A stretch of 60,994 nucleotides of DNA. It comes from Anaerocolumna sp. Lineage in GTDB: Bacteria > Bacillota > Clostridia > Lachnospirales > Lachnospiraceae. Under the pieces are notes generated by a model, which was given only the letters and a program-made list of their open reading frames with translations, had not been told where the DNA came from and ran no database searches. Below, piece by piece: positions 8,811 through 18,703 of the stretch (position 1 is the first letter of the stretch; each line of letters begins with the position of its first letter). The stretch spans positions 1 through 60,994 of the forward strand of contig JARBTX010000014.1 of NCBI GenBank assembly GCA_029239975.1, given 5' to 3'. Both the position numbers and the translations under genes were made by a program.

Positions 8811-9983
8811 TTACTCACTTCTTAATGCATCTATTGGATTTAGTTTTGCTGCTTTATTTGCAGGCATATAACCAAAACCAATACCGATACCTGCTGATAC
8901 ACCAAAGGCTAATAGGATGGAGTTAAGACTTGGAGATGCTTCCACTCCAAATGCATTTCCAAGAGTTGTCGTAGCTACGTAACCTAAAACAATGCCAATT
9001 ATACCACCAATCGTACTTATTGTAGCTGCTTCTATTACAAACTGCCACATAATATCTCTCTTCTTAGCACCAAGTGATTTACGAATTCCAATTTCTTTTG
9101 TTCTCTCAACAACCGATACAAGCATGATGTTCATAATTCCTATACCTGCAACTAAGAGAGAAATACCTGCAATTCCACCAAGTATAGATGACAACAACCC
9201 AGTTATAGAGTTTACGGTTTCTAGCAGTTCTGTCATACTAGATATGGTATAAAGTTCTTCATTTTTCATGATACTGTATAAATAATCATCTAATATATCT
9301 TTTCCTTCGTCCACTAAATCATCGCTAACGGTTGCTACGGTATAGCTCGAAATATCGGATGAACCTGCTAGTCTAGTTGCAAGTGAGTAAGGAATGTAAA
9401 TACAATCATCGGATGAATTTGCTTCTGACTCTGCTTGTTCTTCTTGAATACCGACTATTTCGTATACTTGACCATTAATCTTTATGGTATCTCCAAGATT
9501 CACATTGCCATCAAATAATTCGTCTACAATATAAGTACCTATAACACACGCCTTGTATCGATTCTTTATATCTGCATATTGAATAAATCGTCCCCTGGAT
9601 AGATCTAATTTGTTGATGGATAAATAATCCTCTCCAACTCCCGTTACTGTAGTGTTTACAGAATTAGTACCATTTTTAACTGTATAACGGGAACTTACTT
9701 TAGGGGTCACCGCCTCAAATATACTGCTGTATTCATCTACAAATTCATACATCTCATCTACATCAACATTACGTGTATCTGTATTGGTAACTGATACTGT
9801 AAGGGTATTAGTACCCATATCAGAAAATGTGGATACGATGTAATTAGTTACACCATTCATTAATCCTACTAAGGTTATAACAGACGTTACACCAATAATC
9901 ATACCAAGCATAGTAAGAAATGAACGCATTTTGCTTCCAATTATACTTTTAATTGCTAATTTAAAAGCTTGAGTTATGTTCAT
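8811..9983 (-). CDS. ABC transporter permease, MacB/FtsX type
   Basis: A 390-residue permease with one N-terminal membrane helix (about 20-45), an extracytoplasmic MacB-like domain (about 50-260) and three C-terminal helices. The C-terminal block ERTKEIGIRKSLGAKKRDI before the second helix pair is characteristic of MacB/FtsX-type permeases. It starts one base after the stop of the ATPase gene, so translation is coupled, and it forms a tripartite-like exporter with the ATPase and the MacA-like adaptor encoded just upstream. The substrate may be a peptide or drug; nothing here identifies it. Confidence 0.9.
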   Translation of the reverse strand: MNITQAFKLAIKSIIGSKMRSFLTMLGMIIGVTSVITLVGLMNGVTNYIVSTFSDMGTNTLTVSVTNTDTRNVDVDEMYEFVDEYSSIFEAVTPKVSSRYTVKNGTNSVNTTVTGVGEDYLSINKLDLSRGRFIQYADIKNRYKACVIGTYIVDELFDGNVNLGDTIKINGQVYEIVGIQEEQAESEANSSDDCIYIPYSLATRLAGSSDISSYTVATVSDDLVDEGKDILDDYLYSIMKNEELYTISSMTELLETVNSITGLLSSILGGIAGISLLVAGIGIMNIMLVSVVERTKEIGIRKSLGAKKRDIMWQFVIEAATISTIGGIIGIVLGYVATTTLGNAFGVEASPSLNSILLAFGVSAGIGIGFGYMPANKAAKLNPIDALRSE

Positions 9984-9984
9984 A

Positions 9985-10719
9985 TTATTTTACCTGCTTT
10001 CTATATTCTTCAACAGGACCATCAAAATCAATTTTTCCATCATGAATCTTAACAACTCGCCTTGCCTCTTCTGCAATTGCACGATCATGAGTAATTAGCA
10101 CTACCGTATTACCTTCTAGATTTAATTGCTTTAAGAAATCTAATACTTCCCTGCTGGTTCTTGAATCAAGTGCTCCTGTAGGTTCATCTGCAAGGATAAG
10201 AGATGGGTTACCTACCAATGCCCTTGCAATAGAACCTCTTTGTTGTTGTCCACCAGATAATTGATTGGGGAAGTTCTTCCACTTATCTTCAATTCCAACT
10301 CTAGTAAGAGCTTCCATAGCCAACTCTTTTCTTTGCTTTTTCTTAAGTCCAGAGTATAACAAGGGTAATTCAACATTCTCTAGTAAGTTCTGCTTTGGAA
10401 GCAGATTATATTGTTGAAAGATAAAACCAATGGTTTTATTTCTTACTTCTGCCAATGCATCACTCTTCATCTTGCTTACATCCTGGCCTTTTAAAATATA
10501 TCTACCTTCCGTTGGAACATCTAGTGCACCAATAATATTCATTATAGTTGATTTTCCACTACCTGATTTTCCTACGATTGCGACGAATTCACCTGGGAAT
10601 ATTTTAAGGCTAATTCCATCGTTAGCTCGAACTTCAGTGTTACCCATCTTATATATTTTGTAAATATCAATCAAATCAATTAGTGGTGTTTCATTTTTAT
10701 CTAACATCTGCATTGTCAT
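9985..10719 (-). CDS. ABC transporter ATP-binding protein, MacB/LolD type
   Basis: A 244-residue nucleotide-binding domain. Walker A is GKSGSGKS (50-57), the signature is LSGGQQQR (154-161), Walker B is LILADEP (174-180) and the switch region ends VVLITHD. It powers the adjacent permease. GGAGGAA precedes the start by about 7 bases; the adaptor gene ends 14 bases upstream. LolD-like features such as the Q-loop FQQYNLLP are present. Confidence 0.94.
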   Translation of the reverse strand: MTMQMLDKNETPLIDLIDIYKIYKMGNTEVRANDGISLKIFPGEFVAIVGKSGSGKSTIMNIIGALDVPTEGRYILKGQDVSKMKSDALAEVRNKTIGFIFQQYNLLPKQNLLENVELPLLYSGLKKKQRKELAMEALTRVGIEDKWKNFPNQLSGGQQQRGSIARALVGNPSLILADEPTGALDSRTSREVLDFLKQLNLEGNTVVLITHDRAIAEEARRVVKIHDGKIDFDGPVEEYRKQVK

Positions 10720-10733
10720 GCTGAATTTCCTCC

Positions 10734-12566
10734 TTACGGCATAGTACCCATTCCACCACCAAAGTTACCGCCACCACTTGGTCTAGTTCTGTTACTATTT
10801 CCACCCATTGATCCATCTCCGAATCCACCTTGCATGCTAAACCCACCAGCTGGCATCATAGACTGCACTGCTTCTGAGACACGTTTTACATACAACTGTT
10901 CGTCACCTGTAAGTCCACTCTTAATTTCGATATAATCTCCATCGCTAAGTCCAGTTTCTACCTTTACTTCTTTAAATCCTTTTGGAACATTACCAACAGC
11001 TTCAGTAACAGTGCTATCTGCAACATAAACTACATCACCACGCATTAATGCATCACTTGGAATTGCAATTACACCTTTTGCTTCTTCTAGTATAATCTCA
11101 CCAGTCACATTCATCCCAGGAAGTAAATCACCTGGTTCATCAATACGAACGGTTACTGGATATTGGGTAACTCCGTTACTATTGGTGCTTTCTAGACTAA
11201 CGTTTGTTACAATTCCTTTGAATGAAATTCCTTCAATAGCGTCTGCAGTAATATTTACTTCCTGACCCACCTTAACACTCATTACATCTAATTCATCAAT
11301 TGACATTTCAAATTCTAATGCAGATAAATCATAAATAACACACATCGTATTATTTTTACTGATTGTATCTCCAACTAATGTATCTTTACGAATAACCTGA
11401 CCTGATATAGGAGCTGTAACACTATAATCAGTTTTAGAATCGATAACATCTTCTAAATTTGATTTTGCATCTTCAATGGAATCTTCTGCATTTTCAACAG
11501 AATCTTTTGCATTTTCAATTGCATCTTCTGCGTTTTCTAATGCATTCTTATAGGATTCTAATTGATCTTCTACCGAATCACTTGTTAAAGTTAAAATCGT
11601 CTCTCCTTCTTTAATCGTACTTCCTTCTTCTATATTTAAAACGTCAATTTTACCATTTTTGTCAGCTTTTATTGTTGTTTCTTCTAATACTTTAAATGTA
11701 CCTTCACTACTAGAATATAAGTCACCTACAGATGCAGTTGCAGTATTAGTAGTTGTTAATCCGCCTGGATTCTTTACTTTAATTGTTACTGTTTTTACAA
11801 CTCTATTACCGCTTAAAACTTCTGTGGTATTACTTACCTTTGTAATTTCTCCTTCTAATGATTCAAAGCTATCCGTTATTTCAACTTCTGCTTTTTTACC
11901 AACGTAAGTACTATTTATCTCAGAAGCATTAAAAGGCACTACTAATAGCATATAACTATTATCATATACTTCCGCTATTTGGGTTCCATTTTGTATGGAA
12001 TCACCTTCTTTAACTAATACATTTTTGATAGTACCAGATGCAGTGGCTGTAACTTCTAATGCACCATACTCTTTTGCTGCTTCCTGGTAATCTTCTAAAG
12101 CTTCATTATACTTTTCCTGTTTATCTGATAGACTTTCAATCGCTTTGTCATATTCTTTTTCGGCTCTAGAAACGCTTGTTTCAGATGTTTCTATCTGACT
12201 ATCTAGTGTGTCAGTAGCGATTTGATAAAGAGCATCTCCTTTTTCAACTTGATCACCTTCTTCAAAATCTGCAGCTATAACTTCTCCTTCTACAAGTGTA
12301 GAAACTTCATAGGTGTTAAGTGGTTGTACTGTACCAGATGATGAAAGCACAACCTGGATATCTCTTGTTTCAACATTAGCAGTCTCAATTGTAGTTTCTG
12401 CTGATGTTTTTTGAATACGGTTTTCTATAAAGCGTACAAATATAACTCTTGATGCAATTACTATAACTAATAATATTGCAACCCACCCAAGTAATTTCTT
12501 CCACCTAAACTTTTTATTACTGAAATTGGCCACAGAATTATCTGACTTTCTTTTTAATAAACTCAT
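10734..12566 (-). CDS. MacA/HlyD-like adaptor protein of ABC exporter, internally duplicated
   Basis: A 610-residue membrane-fusion-type protein anchored by one helix (about 25-46). It contains two successive lipoyl/coiled-coil modules: halves at about 85-115 and 170-200 around a helical hairpin, and again at about 310-330 and 385-410 around a second hairpin (residues about 335-375, rich in ENAEDAIENAKDS repeats). A beta-barrel domain with DELDVMSVKVGQEVNI follows. The C-terminus is Gly/Met-rich (MMPAGGFSMQGGFG onward). Typical MacA proteins are near 350-400 residues, so this one looks duplicated. It is encoded between the SLH protein and the ATPase with short gaps. Confidence 0.88.
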   Translation of the reverse strand: MSLLKRKSDNSVANFSNKKFRWKKLLGWVAILLVIVIASRVIFVRFIENRIQKTSAETTIETANVETRDIQVVLSSSGTVQPLNTYEVSTLVEGEVIAADFEEGDQVEKGDALYQIATDTLDSQIETSETSVSRAEKEYDKAIESLSDKQEKYNEALEDYQEAAKEYGALEVTATASGTIKNVLVKEGDSIQNGTQIAEVYDNSYMLLVVPFNASEINSTYVGKKAEVEITDSFESLEGEITKVSNTTEVLSGNRVVKTVTIKVKNPGGLTTTNTATASVGDLYSSSEGTFKVLEETTIKADKNGKIDVLNIEEGSTIKEGETILTLTSDSVEDQLESYKNALENAEDAIENAKDSVENAEDSIEDAKSNLEDVIDSKTDYSVTAPISGQVIRKDTLVGDTISKNNTMCVIYDLSALEFEMSIDELDVMSVKVGQEVNITADAIEGISFKGIVTNVSLESTNSNGVTQYPVTVRIDEPGDLLPGMNVTGEIILEEAKGVIAIPSDALMRGDVVYVADSTVTEAVGNVPKGFKEVKVETGLSDGDYIEIKSGLTGDEQLYVKRVSEAVQSMMPAGGFSMQGGFGDGSMGGNSNRTRPSGGGNFGGGMGTMP

Positions 12567-12585
12567 GTTTTAATCCTTTCTTTGC

Positions 12586-14466
12586 CTAATTAATATTTTC
12601 AGCTACTATTACTCTTACACAACCACCAGAAGAAATGGTTCTATCATAATAAGCTGTAAGTTTGTATTTTGTTAGGTTGGATATTTTGTCTACTGTTGTA
12701 GAAATATAAGAACCATCATTATAATAGAAAGCCTGCACGTTTTCAGATAACTTATATTTTGTAGAAGAATCCTGTACCGTAGTTTTACTAATGGAAGTTA
12801 CATTAACTTCGTTCAATGAAATGGTAGATGATAATTTATTACTGCTAAACAAAAACCCTTTTGGTCCTTCTTCTAAGTTATAATTTGCATTAATTGATAC
12901 CGTGTTGGTACTTGTTTTACCATCAATAACATAAGATACATTTACATTTTCTCCCTGCTGATAAGTGATTCCAGTTAAGACACCGTAATCATACAAATCA
13001 CCTGTCACATTATTTAAAATTAACTCAGTAATTTCACCTACATCATTTACAGCATAATAGTTAACAGTAGAACTACCTAAAGTAACATTAGCAAGTCTTG
13101 ATGGATAAACACTAATATACTGGTCATCATATAAGTCAAGAATCTTAACATTAGATGCTAATTTTAGAGATCCGAGTTTGCTTCCGTCTTGAGAAAATGT
13201 ATTGGTTCCAAAAGAAACACTACCCAAATCATATTTACTTACCTGGCTTACGCCATCCTGATAAGTTACTCGTACGATTTCACCTTCATTAAAATAAAGC
13301 TTGTTTTTATCATAATCTTGTTGATATTCATTTCCCTTTGCATCTACATACGTTACATAATTTGTACTTGCATAATCACCCTTTGCATCTTCCACTAGAT
13401 GGGTTCCTGTGTTTAATACAATACCAGTAATTGTTGTATTATACTCATCTAAATTAAGCACTCCAACTATAGTTTCATCTTTCCCAAGAAGAACAGTAAT
13501 CACATTTCCAATATCTACAGATCCAAGAGTTGAAAATTCAATTTTCATATCATTAGTACCTAAGGTATAGTCCTTACCAGCAACCGTGATAGCTGTAGGG
13601 GATAAACGATTCGGAGAAACTGCTTGTAATGTACCTGTTATTTTTGTGTCATAAGCCCATATGGTTTTTAAATATTCTGAATAATATAAAACGTCATATT
13701 CTTCGATATCAGAAAAACTACTAGTGGAACCATTTTTATAGTAAACAGTATCTGCAAGTGCAAATGGTATCTCACTTTTCCAATTACTATCAGCTATTAT
13801 TGGCCCTTCCATATTTGCATTTACTAAAGTTAAATAATCAATTTCACCATTTGAATTTATTGTATAACCTAATGTTTCACCATATATTTTTCCATCTTTG
13901 GTTGTTGCGGTTAAGGTGTTATAGAATAAATTCTTACAATCCTCTACCGTTAATTGCTGATTTTTTGTTTTTGTAATATTTTTGTTTAATTCCTTTGTAT
14001 TGTATAATGCCATTTGACCCGATACTACATTGCCTGAAAGATCACTATTTGTATACCCTAGGAGTTTTAATACTCCGTTCACGGCCTCTTTTAGTGTGAT
14101 ACTTGTGTTTGGCATAAATTTACCGCTTAAATATCCTGACATCCATCCTTGGTTAATTGCTGTCTGAATATAACTAGCTGCCCAATATTTTTTAGATACA
14201 TCACTAAAAAGTGAAACTTTACATTCTGCTGAAACTTTTCCTTTGTAAGATGACATATTAACTAACATTTGTGCAAATTGTGCTCTGGTAACCTTAGTAG
14301 TTCCTTTACTTAAATCACCTTTATCCGTCTTCATAATACCTAAAGTGTCAATTACTTTAATCGCATTATTCGTACTAGTTGCTGCCTGCACTTTATTTGC
14401 AGGTGAAGCAATTGCCAAAACTAGCAAAAGAAGTGCTAGCAGTGCCGATAATAATTTTTTTTGCAT
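12586..14466 (-). CDS. SLH-domain cell-surface protein
   Basis: A 626-residue secreted protein. The signal peptide MQKKLLSALLALLLLVLAIA runs to about residue 28 (KVQA). S-layer-homology-like repeats occupy about residues 30-160, with RAQFAQMLVNMSSY, YWAASYIQTAINQGWMSGY and ITLKEAVNGVLKLLGY. The remainder is a beta-rich, Thr/Ser/Tyr/Asp-rich region with no domain I recognise. SLH modules bind secondary cell-wall polymers, so the product is probably on the cell surface. I start at 14466 because AAGGAG is 7-8 bases upstream; a longer reading would add charged residues before the signal peptide. It is 19 bases upstream of the MacA-like gene, suggesting a shared operon. Confidence 0.85.
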   Translation of the reverse strand: MQKKLLSALLALLLLVLAIASPANKVQAATSTNNAIKVIDTLGIMKTDKGDLSKGTTKVTRAQFAQMLVNMSSYKGKVSAECKVSLFSDVSKKYWAASYIQTAINQGWMSGYLSGKFMPNTSITLKEAVNGVLKLLGYTNSDLSGNVVSGQMALYNTKELNKNITKTKNQQLTVEDCKNLFYNTLTATTKDGKIYGETLGYTINSNGEIDYLTLVNANMEGPIIADSNWKSEIPFALADTVYYKNGSTSSFSDIEEYDVLYYSEYLKTIWAYDTKITGTLQAVSPNRLSPTAITVAGKDYTLGTNDMKIEFSTLGSVDIGNVITVLLGKDETIVGVLNLDEYNTTITGIVLNTGTHLVEDAKGDYASTNYVTYVDAKGNEYQQDYDKNKLYFNEGEIVRVTYQDGVSQVSKYDLGSVSFGTNTFSQDGSKLGSLKLASNVKILDLYDDQYISVYPSRLANVTLGSSTVNYYAVNDVGEITELILNNVTGDLYDYGVLTGITYQQGENVNVSYVIDGKTSTNTVSINANYNLEEGPKGFLFSSNKLSSTISLNEVNVTSISKTTVQDSSTKYKLSENVQAFYYNDGSYISTTVDKISNLTKYKLTAYYDRTISSGGCVRVIVAENIN

Positions 14467-14594
14467 TATCATTCTCCTTATCCTTTTGTTTTCACCACAC
14501 ATTATACTTTCCATTTAATTCTATTTAATATTAGTGTACATTCTGTGAAGAGGTTGTGAAATATTAACGAAATACATGAAATTTATGTAAAAAT

Positions 14595-14648
14595 AAAAGA
14601 CCAAATTTATAAAAATTCATTTTACGAATTTCTATTATTTGGTCTTTT
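14595..14648 (-). terminator. Terminator after the Ig-like-repeat protein
   Basis: AAAAGACCAAAT...ATTTGGTCTTTT is an imperfect long hairpin, on the minus strand starting 2 bases past the stop codon at 14651 and followed by a T-rich tail. The region between it and the SLH gene (14467-14594) shows no gene. Confidence 0.85.
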
Positions 14649-14650
14649 CA

Positions 14651-15232
14651 TTATTTTACTTTAACAATACAAACTAAGGTTCTGCCGCGAACCTTTCCGT
14701 AAATAGTAACGGTTCCTTTCGATTTTCCTGTAACTTTACCAGAAGAATTGACTACAGCAATCTTTTTATTACTACTGGACCATTTGACGCCAAACCAAAC
14801 TCCTTCTACCTTTAATCTTTTACTCTTTCCAACTTTAAGAGTTAAATTATCTTTACTAATATCAATCACTCTAACACGACATTTTAAAACCGTTTTTTCA
14901 AATTTAACTTTTATAATAGTAGTTCCAGGTCGGTAAGCTTTCACTTTTCCAAATATATTAACATCAGCAACTTTGATATCGGTAGAAGAATAATAAACCC
15001 TTTTATTTATATTTAAAACAAAGACTCTAAATTCTTCTCCACGAAGCAGTGTTACATCATCTTCGTTTAACCTTTTTGTAAAAGGAGTAAACATGTTCTT
15101 CATAAAATAAAATGATGTGTGTGGTATAATTAAATACCATATTAAAGCTACAATGGCGACGTAATAAATAATAGAAATAATACCGCGGAATTCAAAAAGC
15201 TTAAGGAATTTATTTTTTTTCAATGGATTCAT
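14651..15232 (-). CDS. Single-pass membrane protein with two Ig-like (BIG2) repeats
   Basis: A 193-residue protein with a hydrophobic segment at about residues 18-40 and then two bacterial Ig-like repeats. Each repeat has the BIG2 rhythm: VTLLRGEEFRV...DIKVADVN..GKVKAYRPGTTIIKV and LTLKVGKSKRLKV...WSSSNKKIAVVNSSGKVTGKSKGTVTI. The repeats are probably extracytoplasmic and structural. The ribosome binding site (AAAGGAT) is close to the ATG, so expression may be low. It is the last gene after the large permease, 60 bases away. Partner unknown. Confidence 0.75.
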   Translation of the reverse strand: MNPLKKNKFLKLFEFRGIISIIYYVAIVALIWYLIIPHTSFYFMKNMFTPFTKRLNEDDVTLLRGEEFRVFVLNINKRVYYSSTDIKVADVNIFGKVKAYRPGTTIIKVKFEKTVLKCRVRVIDISKDNLTLKVGKSKRLKVEGVWFGVKWSSSNKKIAVVNSSGKVTGKSKGTVTIYGKVRGRTLVCIVKVK

Positions 15233-15292
15233 ATCCTTTAAAACTTCATTATATTCTATTATTTATTGTATCACTATATTCATACTGTTATA

Positions 15293-18200
15293 TTACTCAA
15301 CGCTCTTTAGAGATTCTACCATATCGATTTTACGTAATTTATAGAACATTACGAAGTTAACAAATACCGAGAACCCAAAGGTTAATAAAGCACTTAGTAA
15401 ATAACTAATGACATGTATATTTCTACCAAACATAAATGTATCTATTTCGGCAGTTAAAATAACAAAACGATGGAGAATCATACCAAGGAAAATACCCGCT
15501 ATGGCTCCTATAAGGGTTAACATAACATTTTCTCGATAAACATAGGTAGCTACTTCTGTATCTTGGAAACCAAGTACTTTTAAAGTTGCTAATTCTCGTT
15601 TTCGTTCATTGATATTGATATTATTTAGATTATATAAAACTACAAATGCTAATAATCCAGCTGAAATGATTAATACATAGATTACAAGATTCAAATTATT
15701 AAGCATATCACTTATTCTTTTTTGTAACTCTGTTGTAAATGATATAGACGTAACAGCTGGTAATTCTAGTATTTCTTTTGCTACGCTTTCTTCAAACTCT
15801 TTTCTATCTTCAGTATTTTTTGTATAAATCCTATTATATTCTGGCTTTTCACCATATAACTTTTCATAAATTTGTGGTGACATAAAGATATAATGAAGCA
15901 TATAGTTTTCAGTAATATGTGCAACTTTAACGCTTACTGTACTTACATCACCATCTTTTAACTCTATGGTATCACCTACTTTAACTTTTAAAAGTGAAGC
16001 AAGCTTCTCTGTGATAATAATTCCATCATCCGTTAAATCATAATGTTTTTTACTAACTCGATCTCTAAATTCGATATAATTATTAATCTTTACAGTATCT
16101 TCTGGTACAATTAAAGTGGTACTCTTTGATGTTTTTCCATTACTTGCATTTAACATAACTTCATGTACATTAATGGTATCGTTAAAACGTGAATCCGTTT
16201 GAATCCAATTATGAAGTTCTTCTACTTCATCTTCATTTGCTTTATCATCTACAACTACAATTGAATCTTGGTGCCAAAGCTCCACATATTGTATATCAGA
16301 CATTGCAGAAATGGAATCTTTTAAACCAAATCCAACTAACAACAGTGCCATACATCCGCCGATTCCAAATACAGTCATAAAGAATCTTTTTTTATAACGT
16401 AGTAAATTACGTATTGTAGATTTTGTTGTAAAGTTGAAATGCTTCCAAAGCCAAGGAATACGTTCTAAGATAACTCTCTTACCAAGCTTTGGAGCTGCCG
16501 GTCTCATTAACTCTGCAGGTGTCGTCATTAATTCTTTGTAGCATGCTAAAAATGCTGCTAATGTTGTACATGATACTGCAACTGTAGTTGACATAATCGC
16601 ATAGAATAGATTATACGGTGTCTGAGCGTCCGGCAAATTATGATATAGAATTTTATATGCATTTATAATGACACTAGGTAAAATCTTTTCTCCAATTAAA
16701 ACTCCTATGATACTACCTAACATACTAGCTAAAAATGCATACAATATATATTTTCCTGCAATAGAACTCTTACTATATCCTAACGCTTTATAAGTTCCTA
16801 TCTGAGTTCTCTGCTCTTCCACCATTCGAGTCATAGTAGTTAAACTTACTAACGCAGCTACTAAGAAGAATATAACTGGAAATACTTTACCGATATTACC
16901 AATACGTTCTGAATCTTGGCCGAATTCCACATAAGTTTGAATGGTGTTTCGATCTAAGACATACCATTTGGGATACTCTACATCCCTTAGTTTTTCTTCG
17001 GCATCAGCGATTTTTTTTCTGGCATCCGCTAGTTCTGATTCCGCTTTTTCTTTACCATCTAAATACTCTTGTTCATTTTCCAGTAAAGTTTCTTTTCCTT
17101 CTTTTAATTCCTTTTCCTTATCCGCTAATAGTTTTTCAGAATCTTGAATTTTAGTTTCTGCTTTATTAATTTTTGACCAACCTACATTAATCTCATTTTG
17201 ACCACTTACAATTTCAGCCCGTTTTGTAGCAATCGTAGCTTCTCCATTTGTTATCTTTTGCTCTTCTTTTGTTAACAAAACATCTGCTTTATCTACTTCT
17301 TTTTGTTTTTTATCTAATTCTGTTTTTGCAGCATTTAATTTAGTTAACCCACGTTCTAATTCTGTTTTACCAGCATTTAATTGTTGTTGCTGTGTTAATA
17401 GAGATTCTTCCGTAGTTATTAGTTGTTGCCATTGGTCTGGATATAAATCTTTTGCAGGTTCTAACTGTTCCTTTTGAGTAGTTATTTCCTTCAAAGCATC
17501 ATCCAATGTTTTCTCATTTTTATCTAATTCAGCTTTGCTTTTATTCCATTGGTCCATGGAATCATTCCATTGTTTATATCCATTCTTTAAAGCATCCTGA
17601 CCTACTTGCCATTCACTTCTTTTTTCTGCTAAAACTTTTTTGCCACTCTTTAGCTCTGCGTCGGCCGAATCTAATTCACGCTTACCATCATCTAACTTTG
17701 CCTGTGAATCCGTTAATTTCTTTTTATTATCTTCAATTTCTTTCTTCCCATCATTTAACTCTACCTTCGCATCTGCTATCGCTTTTTCTCCATCTGCGAT
17801 TTCTATTTTGGCATCGTCAATTTTTTCTTTCGCGTCTGCCAATTCTTTATTTACTTTATCTTCACTTTCATTTAATTCTTTCTTACCATCATTAATTTCT
17901 TTTGTAGGCTCTGCTAAGATTTCTTGATATCTTGCTTCTTTACGGGAAACAGCAATATCTTTAATGCTATCAACTACAGCTTCTACTTTATCATCATAAA
18001 GCTCAGTATAGCTAGTTAATTCCTTGGCTCCAGCAACAGATACATAAATCTCAGTATACGCTTCCAATTCAAACGTTTCTTTTGGAACAATAATGAAATT
18101 GTTGATTTTACCATTACCGATTGAACTACTACCTCTGTCAAAGCTTAGGTAATAAGAATTCGATCCAACACCTACGATTGTATAATTATCATTTTTTAAA

Positions 18201-18685
18201 CTCTTATTTAGTTCCTTATCCGTACCAGATCTTAATGTTATAGTATCACCAATTTTGAAACCAGTATTGTTAAGGAATTGCTCGTCTACCAAACATTCAT
18301 TTATGTTCTCTGGTAATCTACCAGTAAGTATATTAATTTGATTCATAGAATCTGTTTTAGACATGACCTTTAAAACATATTCATAGTCATCCGTACGGCA
18401 TAAAACATCCACGGAATAAGCTGGTTCTACGTTTTCAACACCATTCACTGCTTTCAATGCTGTTACATCATCATCTGTTAGTCCAAGTGTACTTAAAACA
18501 CGTATATCCATTAAATTGCTTTTATCATAAAAATAATCCGCTGTAATCTTCATATCTGGCTGAGCAGCACGAATTCCAGCAAAAAATGCTACTCCAAGTG
18601 CAACAATAAGTATGATAGATACGAAGCGATTTAAGCTTTTCTTTATCTCAACAAAAAAATCTCGTTTTATAGCTTTCTTCTTCAT
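15293..18685 (-). CDS. ABC transporter permease (FtsX superfamily) with long extracytoplasmic coiled coil
   Basis: A 1130-residue permease. Helix 1 lies at about residues 18-38. A soluble domain follows, and then from about residue 255 to 590 a nearly uninterrupted heptad/hendecad-rich coiled coil built of repeats such as KKELNESEDKV, AKVELNDGKKEIE and LTDSQAKLDDGKRELDSA. The first FtsX block (VFFLVAALVSLTTMTRMVEEQRTQIGTYKALGY) follows at about 600-650. After RNLLRYKKRFFMTVFGIGG a second extracytoplasmic domain and a second FtsX block (RKRELATLKVLGF) complete two permease halves. It is encoded 18 bases after its ATPase. Such proteins are common in clostridia but their substrate is unknown; an envelope-remodelling or lipoprotein-release role is inference. 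Confidence 0.88.
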   Translation of the reverse strand: MKKKAIKRDFFVEIKKSLNRFVSIILIVALGVAFFAGIRAAQPDMKITADYFYDKSNLMDIRVLSTLGLTDDDVTALKAVNGVENVEPAYSVDVLCRTDDYEYVLKVMSKTDSMNQINILTGRLPENINECLVDEQFLNNTGFKIGDTITLRSGTDKELNKSLKNDNYTIVGVGSNSYYLSFDRGSSSIGNGKINNFIIVPKETFELEAYTEIYVSVAGAKELTSYTELYDDKVEAVVDSIKDIAVSRKEARYQEILAEPTKEINDGKKELNESEDKVNKELADAKEKIDDAKIEIADGEKAIADAKVELNDGKKEIEDNKKKLTDSQAKLDDGKRELDSADAELKSGKKVLAEKRSEWQVGQDALKNGYKQWNDSMDQWNKSKAELDKNEKTLDDALKEITTQKEQLEPAKDLYPDQWQQLITTEESLLTQQQQLNAGKTELERGLTKLNAAKTELDKKQKEVDKADVLLTKEEQKITNGEATIATKRAEIVSGQNEINVGWSKINKAETKIQDSEKLLADKEKELKEGKETLLENEQEYLDGKEKAESELADARKKIADAEEKLRDVEYPKWYVLDRNTIQTYVEFGQDSERIGNIGKVFPVIFFLVAALVSLTTMTRMVEEQRTQIGTYKALGYSKSSIAGKYILYAFLASMLGSIIGVLIGEKILPSVIINAYKILYHNLPDAQTPYNLFYAIMSTTVAVSCTTLAAFLACYKELMTTPAELMRPAAPKLGKRVILERIPWLWKHFNFTTKSTIRNLLRYKKRFFMTVFGIGGCMALLLVGFGLKDSISAMSDIQYVELWHQDSIVVVDDKANEDEVEELHNWIQTDSRFNDTINVHEVMLNASNGKTSKSTTLIVPEDTVKINNYIEFRDRVSKKHYDLTDDGIIITEKLASLLKVKVGDTIELKDGDVSTVSVKVAHITENYMLHYIFMSPQIYEKLYGEKPEYNRIYTKNTEDRKEFEESVAKEILELPAVTSISFTTELQKRISDMLNNLNLVIYVLIISAGLLAFVVLYNLNNININERKRELATLKVLGFQDTEVATYVYRENVMLTLIGAIAGIFLGMILHRFVILTAEIDTFMFGRNIHVISYLLSALLTFGFSVFVNFVMFYKLRKIDMVESLKSVE

Positions 18686-18703
18686 AAAGGCTCCTATTCC
18701 CTT

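Noticed and set aside
17506..17927. Long plus-strand open frames opposite the coiled-coil part of the large permease
   Set aside because: They mirror the repetitive codon pattern of the coiled coil on the other strand, have low-complexity Ser/Phe/Leu products and no ribosome binding sites.
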